This document shows, one piece after another, positions 4,866 through 5,146 of a DNA stretch of 5,146 nucleotides. How positions within the stretch are numbered: position 1 is the first letter of the stretch; each line of letters starts with the position of its first letter. Under the pieces are notes generated by a model. That model did no database searches and was not told the DNA's origin. It saw only the letters and a list, made by a program, of their open reading frames with translations. This DNA comes from Chloroflexota bacterium (lineage in GTDB: Bacteria > Chloroflexota > Limnocylindria > Limnocylindrales > CSP1-4): the NCBI GenBank assembly GCA_013698385.1, contig JACCVB010000081.1, positions 1-5,146 on the forward strand, written 5' to 3'. A program made the translations under genes and the position numbers.

Positions 4866-5146
4866 TCGGCGACCCGACGCAGGGATCGGCGGAACTCGAC
4901 ATGTTCACGGTCCACCTCGATCGCGCGGGCGAGCCGTTCCGACGGCGTGAGCTTCAGGAGATCGCGGATCTGCGTCCGATCGACCCCGATGCCGAGGCGC
5001 GGCTCCACCTCCAGGCCGTAGCCGCAGCCTTCCAGCAGGCGATCCAGGGTCTTGAGACGCGGGTCCGCGCGACCGCGCTCGATGCGGGCGATCGTCTCCT
5101 GCGGGATGCCGGTCTTCGCGGCCAGCGCCCGCTGGGTGAGTCGGGC
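4862..5146 (-). CDS. XRE-family helix-turn-helix protein, candidate antitoxin, 5' end beyond window
   Basis: The visible C-terminal 94 residues start inside a Cro/C1-type helix-turn-helix: LTQRALAAKTGIPQETIARI (3-22) followed by ERG and DPRLKTLDRLLEGCGYGLEV (28-47), a standard XRE layout. Only the first few to about 20 residues should be missing off the right edge. The C-terminal extension has VDRTQIRDLLKLTPSERLAR (55-74) and a charged helix at 75-94. In this family the stretch after the HTH usually accompanies a nucleotidyltransferase partner and may contact it. The TGA (4864-4862) overlaps the ATG of the nucleotidyltransferase. The likely role is operon autorepression and neutralisation of the partner, inferred from context. 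The promoter lies outside the window. Confidence 0.88.
   Translation of the reverse strand, partial: ARLTQRALAAKTGIPQETIARIERGRADPRLKTLDRLLEGCGYGLEVEPRLGIGVDRTQIRDLLKLTPSERLARAIEVDREHVEFRRSLRRVAE

Noticed and set aside
4152..5021. Plus-strand open frame of 289 codons across the XRE and nucleotidyltransferase genes
   Set aside because: It is opposite two genes with clear motifs and an ATGA overlap, and has no domain of its own.
1..5146. tRNA genes, CRISPR repeats, insertion-sequence ends
   Set aside because: No cloverleaf-like arms with a TTCGA-type loop in a gap, no regularly spaced repeats and no transposase-like protein were seen. Coding sequence fills almost everything.

Overview
The window is GC-rich DNA (roughly two thirds G+C by eye) from a bacterium. 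Seven genes, all on the minus strand, fill almost all of it. They are tightly packed, with ATGA and TAGTG stop/start overlaps and few Shine-Dalgarno sequences. Ribose-5-phosphate-dependent PLP synthase, a YCF45/SpoIIIAA-like AAA ATPase, and an XRE/nucleotidyltransferase pair of a type familiar from high-GC Gram-positive lineages fit a Chloroflexota or Actinomycetota-like genome. I lean to Chloroflexota, but this is inference from gene content, not from a marker gene.

In the direction of transcription (right to left), the window opens with the C-terminal part of an XRE-family DNA-binding protein (5146-4862). It overlaps a small MNT/AbiEii-type nucleotidyltransferase (4865-4365) by four bases. 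This pair looks like a toxin-antitoxin-type module with the antitoxin first. A 61-base gap with a short inverted repeat and a possible extended -10 element leads to a GbsR/MarR-type winged-helix regulator (4303-3536).

A 147-base intergenic region (3535-3389) then holds the best promoter in the window (TTGGGC, 17 bases, CATAAT) and a GC-rich leader that can fold in two mutually exclusive ways. It drives pdxS (3388-2501) and pdxT (2456-1809), the synthase and glutaminase subunits of the DXP-independent pyridoxal 5'-phosphate pathway. They are followed without a break by a GNAT-like protein with two halves (1812-745) and the N-terminal 244 residues of the AAA ATPase (733 to past the left edge).

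PdxT releases ammonia from glutamine. PdxS combines it with ribose 5-phosphate and glyceraldehyde 3-phosphate to make PLP. The two downstream genes are probably co-transcribed but have no known role in vitamin B6 synthesis. The points most worth a second look are the XRE/nucleotidyltransferase pair, the GbsR-type gene upstream of pdxST where a MocR-type PdxR might be expected, a motif shared by the gbsR-like and pdxS start regions, and the pdxS leader. No RNA gene, insertion sequence, CRISPR array or origin was seen.
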